DNA of 64,000 nucleotides from Occallatibacter savannae (GTDB taxonomy: Bacteria > Acidobacteriota > Terriglobia > Terriglobales > Acidobacteriaceae): positions 1,612,001 to 1,676,000 of the forward strand of contig NZ_QFFY01000001.1 in NCBI RefSeq assembly GCF_003131205.1. Reading direction: 5' to 3'. Positions 18,412-26,020 of this stretch are shown here, piece by piece (position 1 is the stretch's first letter; each line of letters starts with the position of its first letter). The notes under the pieces are model-generated. The model made no database searches. It was not told where the DNA came from and saw nothing but the letters and a program-made list of their open reading frames with translations. The translations under genes were made by a program, and so were the position numbers.

Positions 18412-20334
18412 TTATGCGGGGCTTGGTGATCCTTCCGGATAACCAGACCCTGTGCGGGTGTCAGGCTTCAGCACGGTCTGTCCACCGCTGCTGCCGCCAT
18501 CGCTGGGCGAAGCAAGGGACGAGCGCATCGGCGGCAGTTCCTTGCCGTCGATAAGCATCTTCACTTCGTCTGCGTCGATCGTCTCGCGCTCAAGAAGCGC
18601 CGCGGCGATGCGGTGCATGGCGTCCTTGTGCGAGCTGAGGATGCTGTTCGCTGCCTGATAGGCCTCGTCGATCAGCCGGCGAACTTCGAGGTCGATCTGC
18701 CGCGCGGTCTCTTCCGAGAAGTCGCGATGCTGAGCGATCTCGCGTCCAAGGAATATCTGCTCTTCCTTCTTGCCGAAGGTGAGCGGACCGAGGCGGCTCA
18801 TGCCGTACTCGCACACCATGCGGCGGGCGAGGTCGGTGGCGTTCTCGATGTCGCTGCCTGCGCCGGTCGACATCTGGTTGAGGAAGATCTCCTCAGCCAC
18901 GCGGCCGCCGTATGCAGTTGCAAGATTCGCCTCGAGGTACTCGCGGGTATAGTTGTGGCGATCGCCGGGAAGGAAAATCGTCACACCCAGCGCCATGCCG
19001 CGCGGAATGATCGTCACCTTGTGGATGGGATCGGAGTGCGGCTGCATGATCGAGACCAGCGCGTGTCCGGCTTCGTGGTACGCCGTGACGCGCTTCTCTT
19101 CGTCCGTAAGCAGCATCGACTTGCGCTCGGCGCCCATCAGCACCTTGTCCTTTGCAAGCTCGAAGTCGTACATCGTGACCTGCTTGCGATTGACGCGCGC
19201 TGCGTTCAAAGCAGCCTCGTTGACCATGTTGGCCAGGTCGGCTCCGCTGAAGCCCGGTGTACCGCGAGCGAGAACGTTGAGGTTCACATCATCGGCAACA
19301 GGAACCTTCTTCACGTGCACGCGAAGAACTTCCTCGCGGCCGCGAACGTCCGGCAGACCCACAACCACGCGCCGGTCAAAACGGCCGGGCCGCAGCAGTG
19401 CGGGATCGAGCACGTCAGGCCGGTTCGTTGCGGCAACCAGAATCACGCCGTCATTCGACTCGAAGCCGTCCATCTCGACGAGCAGCTGGTTCAGCGTCTG
19501 CTCGCGCTCATCGTGTCCGCCGCCGAGACCTGCGCCGCGGTGACGTCCCACTGCGTCGATTTCGTCGATGAAGATGATGCACGGGGCATTCTTCTTGCCC
19601 TGCTCGAACAGGTCGCGAACGCGGCTCGCGCCGACGCCGACAAACATTTCGACAAAGTCAGAACCCGAGATCGAGAAGAACGGAACGTTCGCCTCTCCCG
19701 CCACCGCGCGGGCGAGCAAAGTCTTACCAGTTCCCGGAGGTCCGACGAGCAGCACGCCCTTCGGAATCCGCCCGCCGAGCTTCTGGAACTTCTGCGGCTC
19801 GCGCAGGTACTCGATGATCTCCTTCAGTTCTTCCTTGGCCTCGTCCACGCCGGCCACATCCTTAAACGTGACCTTCTTCTGCTGCATCGAGAGCAGGCGC
19901 GCGCGGCTCTTGCCGAACGACAGGGCCTTGTTCCCGCCAGACTGCATCTGGCGCAGCATGAAGAACCAGATCGCACCCAGCAGCACAAACGGGCCAACGT
20001 TGAAGAGAATCGGCAGAAGAAGATTGCTCTGCGCGTCCTTCTTGGAGAAGCTCACGTTAGCGGCCAACATGGCCTTCTCCAGGTCCTCGTGCTGTTCCCC
20101 GACCGTCGTGTGGAACTGTTCTTTGGGATTGGCCTTCAGGTGCCCGCGAAGATCAGTCCCCTGGAACTGGGCGTCCTGAACCTCCCCGTGCACAACCTTG
20201 TTGTACAGGTCGGAATACGAGATCTCCGCGTCTTTTGCTCCCATCCCCGCGCCCTTCTGGACAACGCCCCAGAGCAGCACCAGGCAGATCAGGATAAAGA
20301 CCCAGAACATGATTGTTTTAACGGTCGAATTCAC
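18412..20334 (-). CDS. ftsH: ATP-dependent zinc metalloprotease FtsH
   Basis: 640 residues from GTG at 20334. Two N-terminal membrane segments (about 6-28 and 105-127) flank a periplasmic domain, followed by the AAA+ module with Walker A GPPGTGKT (198-205), Walker B IIFIDEID (253-260), a second region of homology around [19 protein letters not shown], and the M41 zinc site HEAGH (420-424). FtsH degrades unfolded or regulatory membrane and cytosolic proteins as a membrane-bound hexamer. The frame can open at TTG 20379, but GTG 20334 has GAGGA 6 nt upstream and gives the family-typical start MNSTVKTI. It lies downstream of tilS, a pairing found widely in bacteria. Confidence 0.97.
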   Translation of the reverse strand: MNSTVKTIMFWVFILICLVLLWGVVQKGAGMGAKDAEISYSDLYNKVVHGEVQDAQFQGTDLRGHLKANPKEQFHTTVGEQHEDLEKAMLAANVSFSKKDAQSNLLLPILFNVGPFVLLGAIWFFMLRQMQSGGNKALSFGKSRARLLSMQQKKVTFKDVAGVDEAKEELKEIIEYLREPQKFQKLGGRIPKGVLLVGPPGTGKTLLARAVAGEANVPFFSISGSDFVEMFVGVGASRVRDLFEQGKKNAPCIIFIDEIDAVGRHRGAGLGGGHDEREQTLNQLLVEMDGFESNDGVILVAATNRPDVLDPALLRPGRFDRRVVVGLPDVRGREEVLRVHVKKVPVADDVNLNVLARGTPGFSGADLANMVNEAALNAARVNRKQVTMYDFELAKDKVLMGAERKSMLLTDEEKRVTAYHEAGHALVSIMQPHSDPIHKVTIIPRGMALGVTIFLPGDRHNYTREYLEANLATAYGGRVAEEIFLNQMSTGAGSDIENATDLARRMVCEYGMSRLGPLTFGKKEEQIFLGREIAQHRDFSEETARQIDLEVRRLIDEAYQAANSILSSHKDAMHRIAAALLERETIDADEVKMLIDGKELPPMRSSLASPSDGGSSGGQTVLKPDTRTGSGYPEGSPSPA

Positions 20335-20585
20335 CAGGATTCCTCTTTTCCCGGCGGGGAGAAGCCGCTTGAACTTCAAACACCGCCTACAACACCCTTT
20401 TAGACGCCCGGACAGCCTTTGAAGTCACAGAAAGTGCGGGCCCTTTGGACGGGATACACTTCTCGCTCCCGCCCGGATGTGCAGTGTCTTCGATTGTACT
20501 CCGAAGTGGAAACAACTTCGAAAGAGTGCACCGGACGAAAAGATAGGAATCCACCACGTCAACGCCACAAATCGGCGGAAGCGGA

Positions 20586-22103
20586 CTAGCCGTTAGAGGT
20601 GTCCTGTGTTGCCTCAACCCCCATCGGCTCCGCGATAACCCGGATGTTCGGGTCTGGCTCCAGCTCCGCGCCGCGCATCCAGACGATGCGGCCACCCACA
20701 TCAAGGACCGGCCACTTGGTGCGCTCCTCGCCACTAACCTTCATCCTCTCAAGCACTTCCTTGATCTTGCGCGGGCCAGAGGAGTAGCGCAGATGCACGC
20801 GGTCGCCCGGCTTCCACGATCGTAGAACGGCGTTCAACGGCGCGCCGTCGCGGTACGACGAACCTGGATTGAAGTCAAGATGAATGCGGTAGCCATAGGC
20901 CGGCGCTTCGAGTACGCCCGGAACTACACATTCGTACCGTGAAGGTTCAGAGGCGTCGGAGTTTTCCGCAGTCGACGGACCGCGAGTAAGCCGAAGTTCG
21001 CGGTGAGTTCGCTCCGCGCGCAATCCCTGGCCGAGCTCCAGCTTCTGCCCAGCCCTTCCGGTCTGAGCAAGACTCCGAAGGGCCTCAGTCGCCTCGAAGG
21101 CCGGGCTGGACTCAATCAGCGCGCACGCGTGCCGGATGATCCGCCGCTGCAGGGCAACGGGCTCCGCCACCAGGCGGGCAATGTCCAGGGCTACGCCTTC
21201 CGCACTCGTGGAGGCCCGCCCCCCGCCGCGAACCGGACGGCCGCGCAGAATAACTGAGGAGGCGAGACGAGGAATCTCACCTTGCCACCATGACTCCTCA
21301 TCGCGAGCCAGGTCGGCCATGTGGGCGAGATGCTCCCGGAGCTGGGGATTCCAGCCTTCGAGCTGGGGCAAAAGTTCGTGGCGGATGCGATTGCGCGTGT
21401 AGGTCAGATGATGGTTGGTCGAGTCCTCGCGCCAGGTCTGATCTCGGGACTTCAGATACTCCTCGATCTCCCGGCGTGTGACTTGGAGGAGCGGTCGAAC
21501 AATCGGACCTTCTGGAAAGTTGAGAACCGGATGAATCCCAGATAGACCTTCGGTCCAGGCCCCCCTCAGAAACTTGGCCAGCACCGTCTCTGCCTGATCG
21601 TCCAGAGTATGCGCCGTTGCGATCGCATCCAGCGGCACGTCACGAAGCAACTGGCGGAACCACGCATAGCGCAGCCGCCTCGCCGTTCCTTCAATGGAGT
21701 TGGACGGAGAATCGCCTGTCTCCGCTTGGGAGCTCTGCGAAATTTTTGGGACACGCCGCGCCTCGGCTGCTGTATCCACCCGGGATTCGTGGAACGCGAC
21801 CCCAAGTTTTGCCGCAAGTTCGCGCGCGAAGGCCAGGTCGGCGTCCGCCTCTTCGCCGCGCAGTCCGTGGTGCAGATGCGCAGCATGCAGCACCAGCCCC
21901 AACTCCCTGCTCCGATCCGCGAGCGCACAGAGCAGCGCAACCGAGTCTGCCCCACCCGACAGACCGACTGCAACACGCATCCCCGGCCTGAAAAGCGACG
22001 TGTCGAGCGGGATGCTGGGCGAAGAAGAGCGCACGAAAGGATGATACGGCGGATAACGCCTAGAACTGAACAGAGACAGGATCAGTGGTCGCGATGGCCC
22101 CAA
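20586..22103 (-). CDS. tilS: tRNA(Ile)-lysidine synthetase
   Basis: Up to 505 residues. The PP-loop ATP motif SGGADS (about residues 48-53, within MRVAVGLSGGADSV) identifies TilS, which converts C34 of the tRNA-Ile CAU anticodon to lysidine. HHGLRGEEADAD and the following conserved RR and ATAHTLDDQAETVL segments also fit. A C-terminal substrate-binding domain is present (WKPGDRVHLRYSSGPRKIKEVLERMKV). The start is uncertain: TTG 22103 opens the frame, GTG 22034 is the next option, and neither has a strong ribosome-binding site. The TTG start overlaps the end of a small membrane ORF by 22 bp, suggesting coupling. Confidence 0.93.
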   Translation of the reverse strand: MGPSRPLILSLFSSRRYPPYHPFVRSSSPSIPLDTSLFRPGMRVAVGLSGGADSVALLCALADRSRELGLVLHAAHLHHGLRGEEADADLAFARELAAKLGVAFHESRVDTAAEARRVPKISQSSQAETGDSPSNSIEGTARRLRYAWFRQLLRDVPLDAIATAHTLDDQAETVLAKFLRGAWTEGLSGIHPVLNFPEGPIVRPLLQVTRREIEEYLKSRDQTWREDSTNHHLTYTRNRIRHELLPQLEGWNPQLREHLAHMADLARDEESWWQGEIPRLASSVILRGRPVRGGGRASTSAEGVALDIARLVAEPVALQRRIIRHACALIESSPAFEATEALRSLAQTGRAGQKLELGQGLRAERTHRELRLTRGPSTAENSDASEPSRYECVVPGVLEAPAYGYRIHLDFNPGSSYRDGAPLNAVLRSWKPGDRVHLRYSSGPRKIKEVLERMKVSGEERTKWPVLDVGGRIVWMRGAELEPDPNIRVIAEPMGVEATQDTSNG

Positions 22104-22189
22104 CGTAGCAGAAGGAACGCAATTAAAACCACAGCTCCAATAGAACCAAGAAATAGGAACGGGAAGATGGCGACGACGAAATCCATCAT
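22082..22189 (-). CDS. Putative 35-residue single-pass membrane protein upstream of tilS
   Basis: A short frame from ATG 22189 (or ATG 22186) to TGA 22082-22084 encodes 35 residues: MMDFVVAIFPFLFL, then GSIGAVVLIAFLLLR, then WGHRDH. The whole body is hydrophobic with a charged tail, as in small membrane proteins. GAGAAG lies 7 nt upstream of the ATG. Its end overlaps the first possible tilS start. It is too short for standard gene calling and could be a leader peptide or a real micro-protein; conservation is the missing evidence. Confidence 0.4.
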   Translation of the reverse strand: MMDFVVAIFPFLFLGSIGAVVLIAFLLLRWGHRDH

Positions 22190-22242
22190 GACAATCTTCT
22201 CATCTGCCGTTTCCGCGAGGGTGGTGACCGAACGGCAGTCCC

Positions 22243-22248
22243 TATACT
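22243..22248 (+). promoter_or_regulatory. -10 element placing transcription start at the GNAT ATG
   Basis: TATACT ends 6 bp before the ATG at 22255, so the expected transcription start coincides with the start codon and the mRNA would be leaderless. No good -35 hexamer was found. Confidence 0.45.
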
Positions 22249-22254
22249 CGACCC

Positions 22255-22725
22255 ATGCTCACTACCCGACGGGCGACAACGGATGATGCCGATTTGATCA
22301 CGCAACATCGCAAGGCGATGTTCGCCGATATGCGGGAGGCGGCCGATGATGTCCTCGACGAAATGGCCCGGAACTTCGAACCGTGGGTTCGGCAGATGAT
22401 CGCAGCAGACAAATACGCCGGATGGATCACGCACGATGGTGAGCGCGCAGCTGGCTCGGCGGGTTTGTTGATCCTGGACTGGGCGCCTCACTTCCTCGAC
22501 CCGCAGTCCGCACACCGCGCGTACATCCTGAATGTCTTTGTCGAACCCGAATACCGGAATCGCGGCATCGCAAAAGCCCTTACCCTCGAATGCATGGCTG
22601 AAGCAAAGCGACGCGGCATCGGAGTCATCGCACTACACGCATCGAACAAAGGCCAGCCTGTCTACGAGAAGCTCGGATTCAAGACGAGCAACGAGATGCT
22701 GTTCGTCGAAACCACCTCTCAATGA
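22255..22725 (+). CDS. GNAT family N-acetyltransferase
   Basis: 156 residues of the GCN5-related fold. The acetyl-CoA pyrophosphate loop is visible as EPEYRNRGIAKAL (about residues 97-109), preceded by the strand YILNVFV and followed by ALHASNKGQPVYEKLGFK. The acetylated substrate is unknown. There is no ribosome-binding site; a -10-like TATACT sits just upstream, suggesting a leaderless transcript. The gene is transcribed away from tilS and towards the minus-strand esterase. Confidence 0.9.
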   Translation: MLTTRRATTDDADLITQHRKAMFADMREAADDVLDEMARNFEPWVRQMIAADKYAGWITHDGERAAGSAGLLILDWAPHFLDPQSAHRAYILNVFVEPEYRNRGIAKALTLECMAEAKRRGIGVIALHASNKGQPVYEKLGFKTSNEMLFVETTSQ

Positions 22726-22746
22726 GAACTCAGGCTCGGCCCTTAC

Positions 22747-24366
22747 TCACTTCTTCGCACTCACGCAGCTAAAGCTCTCCGCTTTATTCGGATCCCCACT
22801 CCCCTTGTACTTCGCCGCCTGCGGATAAGGACAAAGTGGCCGCGTGATCTCCGGCGAACTCCCCGACGCCGCCTTCGAGACCACAAACGACGTCGGCGCA
22901 GTTCCCTTCTCCACCCAGTTCTCAAGCGTGATGCGAATATTGTGCTGCGGATCGGTACTCGTCGCGTCCAGCGCCTCGCCGAAGTTCTCAGGCCCAGGCC
23001 CTCCACCGCAGTGCTGCATCCCCGGCACCATGTAGAGCCGCGTAAACGAGTCCGCCGCGCCGCGTCCCATCTTCGCGATCACCCCCTGGTAGTAGTTCAC
23101 CGTATTCAGCGCGGGAATCGCCGGATCGTTCCAGCCGTGATACAGGATCAGCTTGCCTCCCCGCGAGCGGAAGGCGCTCAGGTCGGGATTGGTGGCATTG
23201 AGCGCTTCTGCCGTCTTCTGGTTCGCAGCCTTCATCCCAGCATCCACGGCAAAGGTCTTGTAGTCCCAGTCCTTCTGGTTGTACACCATGTTTGCGTAGT
23301 AGCCGAGCCCAAAGTAGGCCATCAGGCTCTTCGCCGGGGCCGGTCCCGTAATCCAAAGCGCCCAGCCGCCCTCTCCCTCTTCAGCTCCGGGAAGATAGCC
23401 GGGGAAAATCGTCCTTCCGCTGGCATCCTCAATTCCCGCATAGATCTTCTTCAGTGCCGCTACCTGTGCCGCTGTCAGGCACTCATTGGAATCGGCGTCG
23501 GCCTTGCATTGAATCGTTGCCGGATCAAAATGACATTCCCGCGGGTCATTCAGCACTCCGTCCGCAACCCCATCGAGCTTGTCGCAGGCCGCGATCACCG
23601 CCTTCCCGATCGTCGCAATCTTTGCCGGAGGAATAAAGCTCGCGGGTGTAGCCGTCACTGCCTTTGTGTCCACCACCCCCAGCGAGAGCAGCCCCGTCCA
23701 GTAGTTCGCCGGAGCACCCGCCAGGATCCCGTCGTAGTCCTCCGGATACCGCTGCGCCTCCATCAACGCTTCGCGGCCTCCGTCAGAGCATCCCGCAAAA
23801 TACGAGCGCTTCGGAGCAGAGCCATAGAACTGCGGGATCACCAGCTTGGCCACGCGGGTCATCTCGTGAATGCCGCGGTATCCAAAGTCGGCAATCTTCT
23901 CCGGATGCCCCAATGCCCAGGCCGCATCGATTGGCGACCCGGTGTGGCCCGTGTCAGTCCCTGTCGCCGCGTACCCGTTCTTGAGCGAAGCTCCAAGTTC
24001 CAGATAGTTGATCGCTCCGGCAAAGCCGCCATTCGCCAGACCCTGCAGCTTGCCGTTCCACTTCTCCAGCGGCATCCACACCTCGATCGTGATGTCCGAG
24101 TCAGCCGACGGATGTGCCTTCGCCACTACTCTGCAGAATGCCGGCAGCGTCTTGTAGAAAGGAGTGAGATCGCCTCCAGTAAAAGGATGACGCGGGCCGA
24201 CGAACTGTCCTGCTTCCTCTGCCTTGGCCGTCACAATCGTGACATTGGGCAGATTCAACTTTGCCAGGGCCTCGCACTTTTGCGGACCGGATGGGTCCGC
24301 TTGCGCCGACACAACAGCACTGGTGAGGAGAAACGCGGCCGAAGCCATAAGCGCAAAGATCTTCAT
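22747..24366 (-). CDS. Tannase/feruloyl esterase family hydrolase, exported
   Basis: 539 residues from ATG 24366, which begins a signal peptide (MKIFALMASAAFLLTSAVVS, cut near AQA). The tannase-family CS-D-HC arrangement is visible: GCSDGGREAL holds the nucleophile Ser with a neighbouring Cys, HGWNDPAIP supplies the Asp, and MQHCGGGPGPENF supplies the catalytic His next to the partner Cys for a disulfide. Such enzymes hydrolyse galloyl or feruloyl esters of plant polyphenols in the periplasm or outside the cell, in keeping with a plant-litter-degrading soil bacterium. The frame extends upstream to 24582, but that part is unrelated and overlaps the ispD start. Confidence 0.92.
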   Translation of the reverse strand: MKIFALMASAAFLLTSAVVSAQADPSGPQKCEALAKLNLPNVTIVTAKAEEAGQFVGPRHPFTGGDLTPFYKTLPAFCRVVAKAHPSADSDITIEVWMPLEKWNGKLQGLANGGFAGAINYLELGASLKNGYAATGTDTGHTGSPIDAAWALGHPEKIADFGYRGIHEMTRVAKLVIPQFYGSAPKRSYFAGCSDGGREALMEAQRYPEDYDGILAGAPANYWTGLLSLGVVDTKAVTATPASFIPPAKIATIGKAVIAACDKLDGVADGVLNDPRECHFDPATIQCKADADSNECLTAAQVAALKKIYAGIEDASGRTIFPGYLPGAEEGEGGWALWITGPAPAKSLMAYFGLGYYANMVYNQKDWDYKTFAVDAGMKAANQKTAEALNATNPDLSAFRSRGGKLILYHGWNDPAIPALNTVNYYQGVIAKMGRGAADSFTRLYMVPGMQHCGGGPGPENFGEALDATSTDPQHNIRITLENWVEKGTAPTSFVVSKAASGSSPEITRPLCPYPQAAKYKGSGDPNKAESFSCVSAKK

Positions 24367-24462
24367 CCTACGTGCACTTCCTTGGATCAGATTGCGACGC
24401 GAACATTCTATGCCCGGCGGAAGACTCGCTGCTGTGAAACAAACCGGACGCGAGCGAAGTTG

Positions 24463-24468
24463 TATACT
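24463..24468 (+). promoter_or_regulatory. -10 element directly upstream of ispD
   Basis: TATACT followed by CG, as before the GNAT gene, ends 9 bp before the ispD ATG (24478). The predicted leader would be only about 3 nt. No convincing -35 was seen. Confidence 0.4.
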
Positions 24469-24477
24469 CGCCAAGTT

Positions 24478-25179
24478 ATGCAGGTGTTTGCAATCCTTCC
24501 CGCGGCGGGCCTTGGAACACGAATGGCCGGGCCGCAGCCAAAACAGTTTCTCTCGCTGGGTGGTCTTCCCATCCTCATCCACTCACTCAGGGCCTTCGCC
24601 TCCGTCGAGCGAATCAAAGCAATCTATGTGGCCGTCCGGAAAACCGAAATAGACCGCGTCCAGGCTCAGGTCTCTGAACATGGGTTCTCCGACCGGGTCC
24701 ATGTTGTCGAGGGCGGCGACACTCGCCAGGAGTCTGTGGTGCACGCTCTCAATGCGCTCCCCGCCGGTCCCGACGACATCGTCCTCGTGCATGATGCGGT
24801 CCGGCCTCTCATCGACAAGGCCACCATCGAGCGTACGATCGATGCGGTCGCGCAACACGGCGCCGCAATCGTTGGGTTGCCAGCCGTCGATACCATCAAG
24901 CAGGTTGAGCGTACCGCGCACGGAGCCCTCATTACTTCTACAATTCCGCGGGAGTTTATCGTGCAGGCGCAGACACCTCAGGGCTTCAGGTACGATCTGC
25001 TGCAGAAGGCCATGAGCGACGCGGTGGAAGATGGCTTCGTAGGCACGGACGAGGCTTCCGTCGTGGAGCGCGCGGGATTACCGGTAGCCGTGGTGCACGG
25101 TTCTCAGGTTAATCTGAAGATCACACAGCCGGGCGACATCGAGTTGGCAGAGTTTTACCTGAGCCAGCGGACACATTGA
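24478..25179 (+). CDS. ispD: 2-C-methyl-D-erythritol 4-phosphate cytidylyltransferase
   Basis: 233 residues, standard IspD length. The CTP-binding signature AILPAAGLGTRMAGPQPKQF is at residues 4-23, and VHDAVRPLID and the C-terminal TDEASVVERAG / VVHGSQVNLKIT segments are typical. It makes CDP-methylerythritol in the MEP isoprenoid pathway. A very long frame opens upstream at 22942, but it is antisense to the esterase; ATG 24478 is where family homology begins. It is followed after 68 bp by ispF, the enzyme two steps later. Confidence 0.96.
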   Translation: MQVFAILPAAGLGTRMAGPQPKQFLSLGGLPILIHSLRAFASVERIKAIYVAVRKTEIDRVQAQVSEHGFSDRVHVVEGGDTRQESVVHALNALPAGPDDIVLVHDAVRPLIDKATIERTIDAVAQHGAAIVGLPAVDTIKQVERTAHGALITSTIPREFIVQAQTPQGFRYDLLQKAMSDAVEDGFVGTDEASVVERAGLPVAVVHGSQVNLKITQPGDIELAEFYLSQRTH

Positions 25180-25247
25180 TCCGGCGGACCTTGATTGAAA
25201 GCCCGACGGTTCTGAGCGACTGGTCGGGAGGGGCAGGCACGTAAGAG

Positions 25248-25865
25248 ATGGAGACACGGATCGGATTTGGCTGGGACTCCCACGCATTCAAGGCGGGCAT
25301 TCCGCTGCGCATCGGCGGGATGACCCTCGATCATCCTGAAGGACTGGCCGGCCACTCTGACGGAGACGTGCTGCTGCATGCCATCACCGACGCTCTTCTC
25401 GGCGCGGTGGCGGCCGGCGACATCGGAAGCTTCTTCCCGCCCGGAGACCCAAGGTGGAAAGACGCCAACTCTGCCATCTTCCTGAAACTCGCCCTCGAAG
25501 AACTTGAGCACGCCGGTTTCCGGATCGTAAATGTGGATACCACCCTCATCCTGAACGCTCCTAAAATCGCCCCGGTGGCCGGCGAGATGCGCTCCTGCGT
25601 GGCCGACCTCCTCGGCGTCGAAATGGAGCAGGTCAGCATCAAGGCCAAAACACCCGAGGGGCTCGGGCTCGATCACGTTGCGCAATGCCACGCCGTCGTC
25701 CTAGTCGAACGTTCCGTGGAACCGGACGACCTGAAAAGCATGAGCGCCGTCATCGAGAGCCAGCGACAGCTCGAAGACGTCGTCGACGACTTGCTCGCAT
25801 CCGTCCATGGCGTTCCCAAGAAGAAGGCGATAGCTCCGGTTTACGACACCGAAGACATCACCTGA
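25248..25865 (+). CDS. ispF: 2-C-methyl-D-erythritol 2,4-cyclodiphosphate synthase with C-terminal extension
   Basis: 205 residues. The IspF core (1-160) shows the metal-site motif GWDSHAF (Asp, His at 9-11), GLAGHSDGDVLLHAITDALLGA with the third ligand His, and the C-terminal IKAKTPEGLG cytidine-binding loop. The enzyme forms the cyclic diphosphate in the MEP pathway as a trimer. The usual length is about 158; here about 45 extra residues follow (SVEPDDLKSMSAVIESQRQL to the end), charged and probably helical. No ispC or other pathway gene is adjacent. It lies 68 bp downstream of ispD and is likely co-transcribed. Confidence 0.95.
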   Translation: METRIGFGWDSHAFKAGIPLRIGGMTLDHPEGLAGHSDGDVLLHAITDALLGAVAAGDIGSFFPPGDPRWKDANSAIFLKLALEELEHAGFRIVNVDTTLILNAPKIAPVAGEMRSCVADLLGVEMEQVSIKAKTPEGLGLDHVAQCHAVVLVERSVEPDDLKSMSAVIESQRQLEDVVDDLLASVHGVPKKKAIAPVYDTEDIT

Positions 25866-25874
25866 TTCTCTGAA

Positions 25875-25924
25875 TGCCCTTGAATGAGGGCAAAGTAGCG
25901 CCGTCAATATTTTGCCCTGGGCAA
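25875..25924 (+). promoter_or_regulatory. Set of mutually exclusive hairpins in the leader of the SpoIIE-type gene
   Basis: Segment 1 TGCCCT (25875-25880) pairs with AGGGCA (25887-25892). The longer AGGGCAAA (25887-25894) can instead pair with TTTGCCCT (25911-25918). That segment can also fold on GGGCAA (25919-25924). The alternatives exclude each other, as in attenuators. It lies just after ispF and about 100 bp before the next start codon. Confidence 0.4.
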
Positions 25925-26020
25925 TTTATGTTGCCGCTGGGCTGTGCAGACGCGTATTCTCGCGGCATAACCACACGGCTCGATGCACAAGACCTCGGGC
26001 GGGGCGAGGCCAGTTCGCAG

